Shown here one piece after another: positions 5,878-5,910 of a stretch of DNA of 5,910 bases. Numbering within the stretch: position 1 is the stretch's first letter; the number at the start of each line of letters is the position of its first letter. Source of the DNA: UBA4416 sp043718985 (lineage in GTDB: Bacteria; Bacteroidota; Bacteroidia; B-17B0; Aurantibacillaceae); NCBI GenBank assembly GCA_043718985.1, contig JAYSUQ010000050.1, positions 1 to 5,910 of the forward strand, written 5' to 3'. The position numbers and the translations under genes are program-made. The notes beneath the pieces were generated by a model. It ran no database searches and had not been told where the DNA came from. It was given only the letters and a program-made list of their open reading frames with translations.

Positions 5878-5910
5878 AATCAGATGGACTTTGAGCGTTC
5901 TTTCTCAACA
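5863..5910 (+). CDS. 5' end of a gene cut by the window edge; possible IS transposase
   Basis: An open frame from ATG 5863 runs to the window end with no stop, encoding MLYPKNQMDFERSFST; an alternative start is ATG 5884 (Met8). An in-frame TAG at 5857-5859 limits the start. Only 16 residues are visible. The pattern 'hydrophobic-x-F-x-x-x-F-S-T' resembles the N-terminus I recall for IS1595-type transposases (F-x-T-E-E-x-C-x-x-Y-L), but that is too little for an assignment. About 45 nt upstream, at 5819, a less AT-rich stretch begins GGCTATCCG, which could be an element end. It may equally be an ordinary gene or a chance frame. Confidence 0.35.
   Translation, partial: MLYPKNQMDFERSFST

Overview
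The window comes from an AT-rich member of the Bacteroidota. The clearest sign is the protein at 4603-5730, which ends in a type IX secretion system (T9SS) sorting domain, a signal confined to that phylum. Several signal peptides have a Gln at the presumed +1 position, and starts lack Shine-Dalgarno sequences; both fit. Genus and species cannot be told from the sequence.

Layout: (1) 7-975 (+) encodes a complete outer-membrane lipid A deacylase of the LpxR family. (2) 987-2759 (-) converges on it with an 11-nt gap and encodes a compact Omp85/BamA-TamA-like protein with POTRA-like repeats and a C-terminal barrel. (3) 2785-4546 (+), divergent from the Omp85 gene across only 25 nt, is a tight three-gene operon: LemA (2785-3375), a small soluble TPM-domain protein (3375-3812), and an exported, membrane-anchored TPM protein of YgcG type with a Gly-rich tail (3809-4546). 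Its genes overlap by 1 and 4 nt. (4) 4603-5730 (+) encodes a secreted T9SS cargo protein whose main domain I do not recognise, possibly with its own promoter at 4540-4567. (5) 5731-5910 is mostly non-coding and very AT-rich. It holds a perfect 16-nt palindrome and then the first 16 codons of a gene cut by the window edge, possibly an insertion-sequence transposase.

Nearly all the genes act at the cell envelope: lipid A trimming, outer-membrane barrel assembly or transport, a LemA/TPM membrane module of unresolved function, and a surface or secreted protein. LemA-TPM-TPM is a recurrent arrangement in Bacteroidota and is the only set here whose overlaps argue strongly for joint function. Ties to the flanking Omp85 and T9SS genes are positional only. 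No tRNA, rRNA, CRISPR array or complete mobile element is visible. The least described parts are the function of the LemA/TPM/TPM unit, the unassigned domain of the T9SS cargo, and the possible mobile-element end at the right edge.
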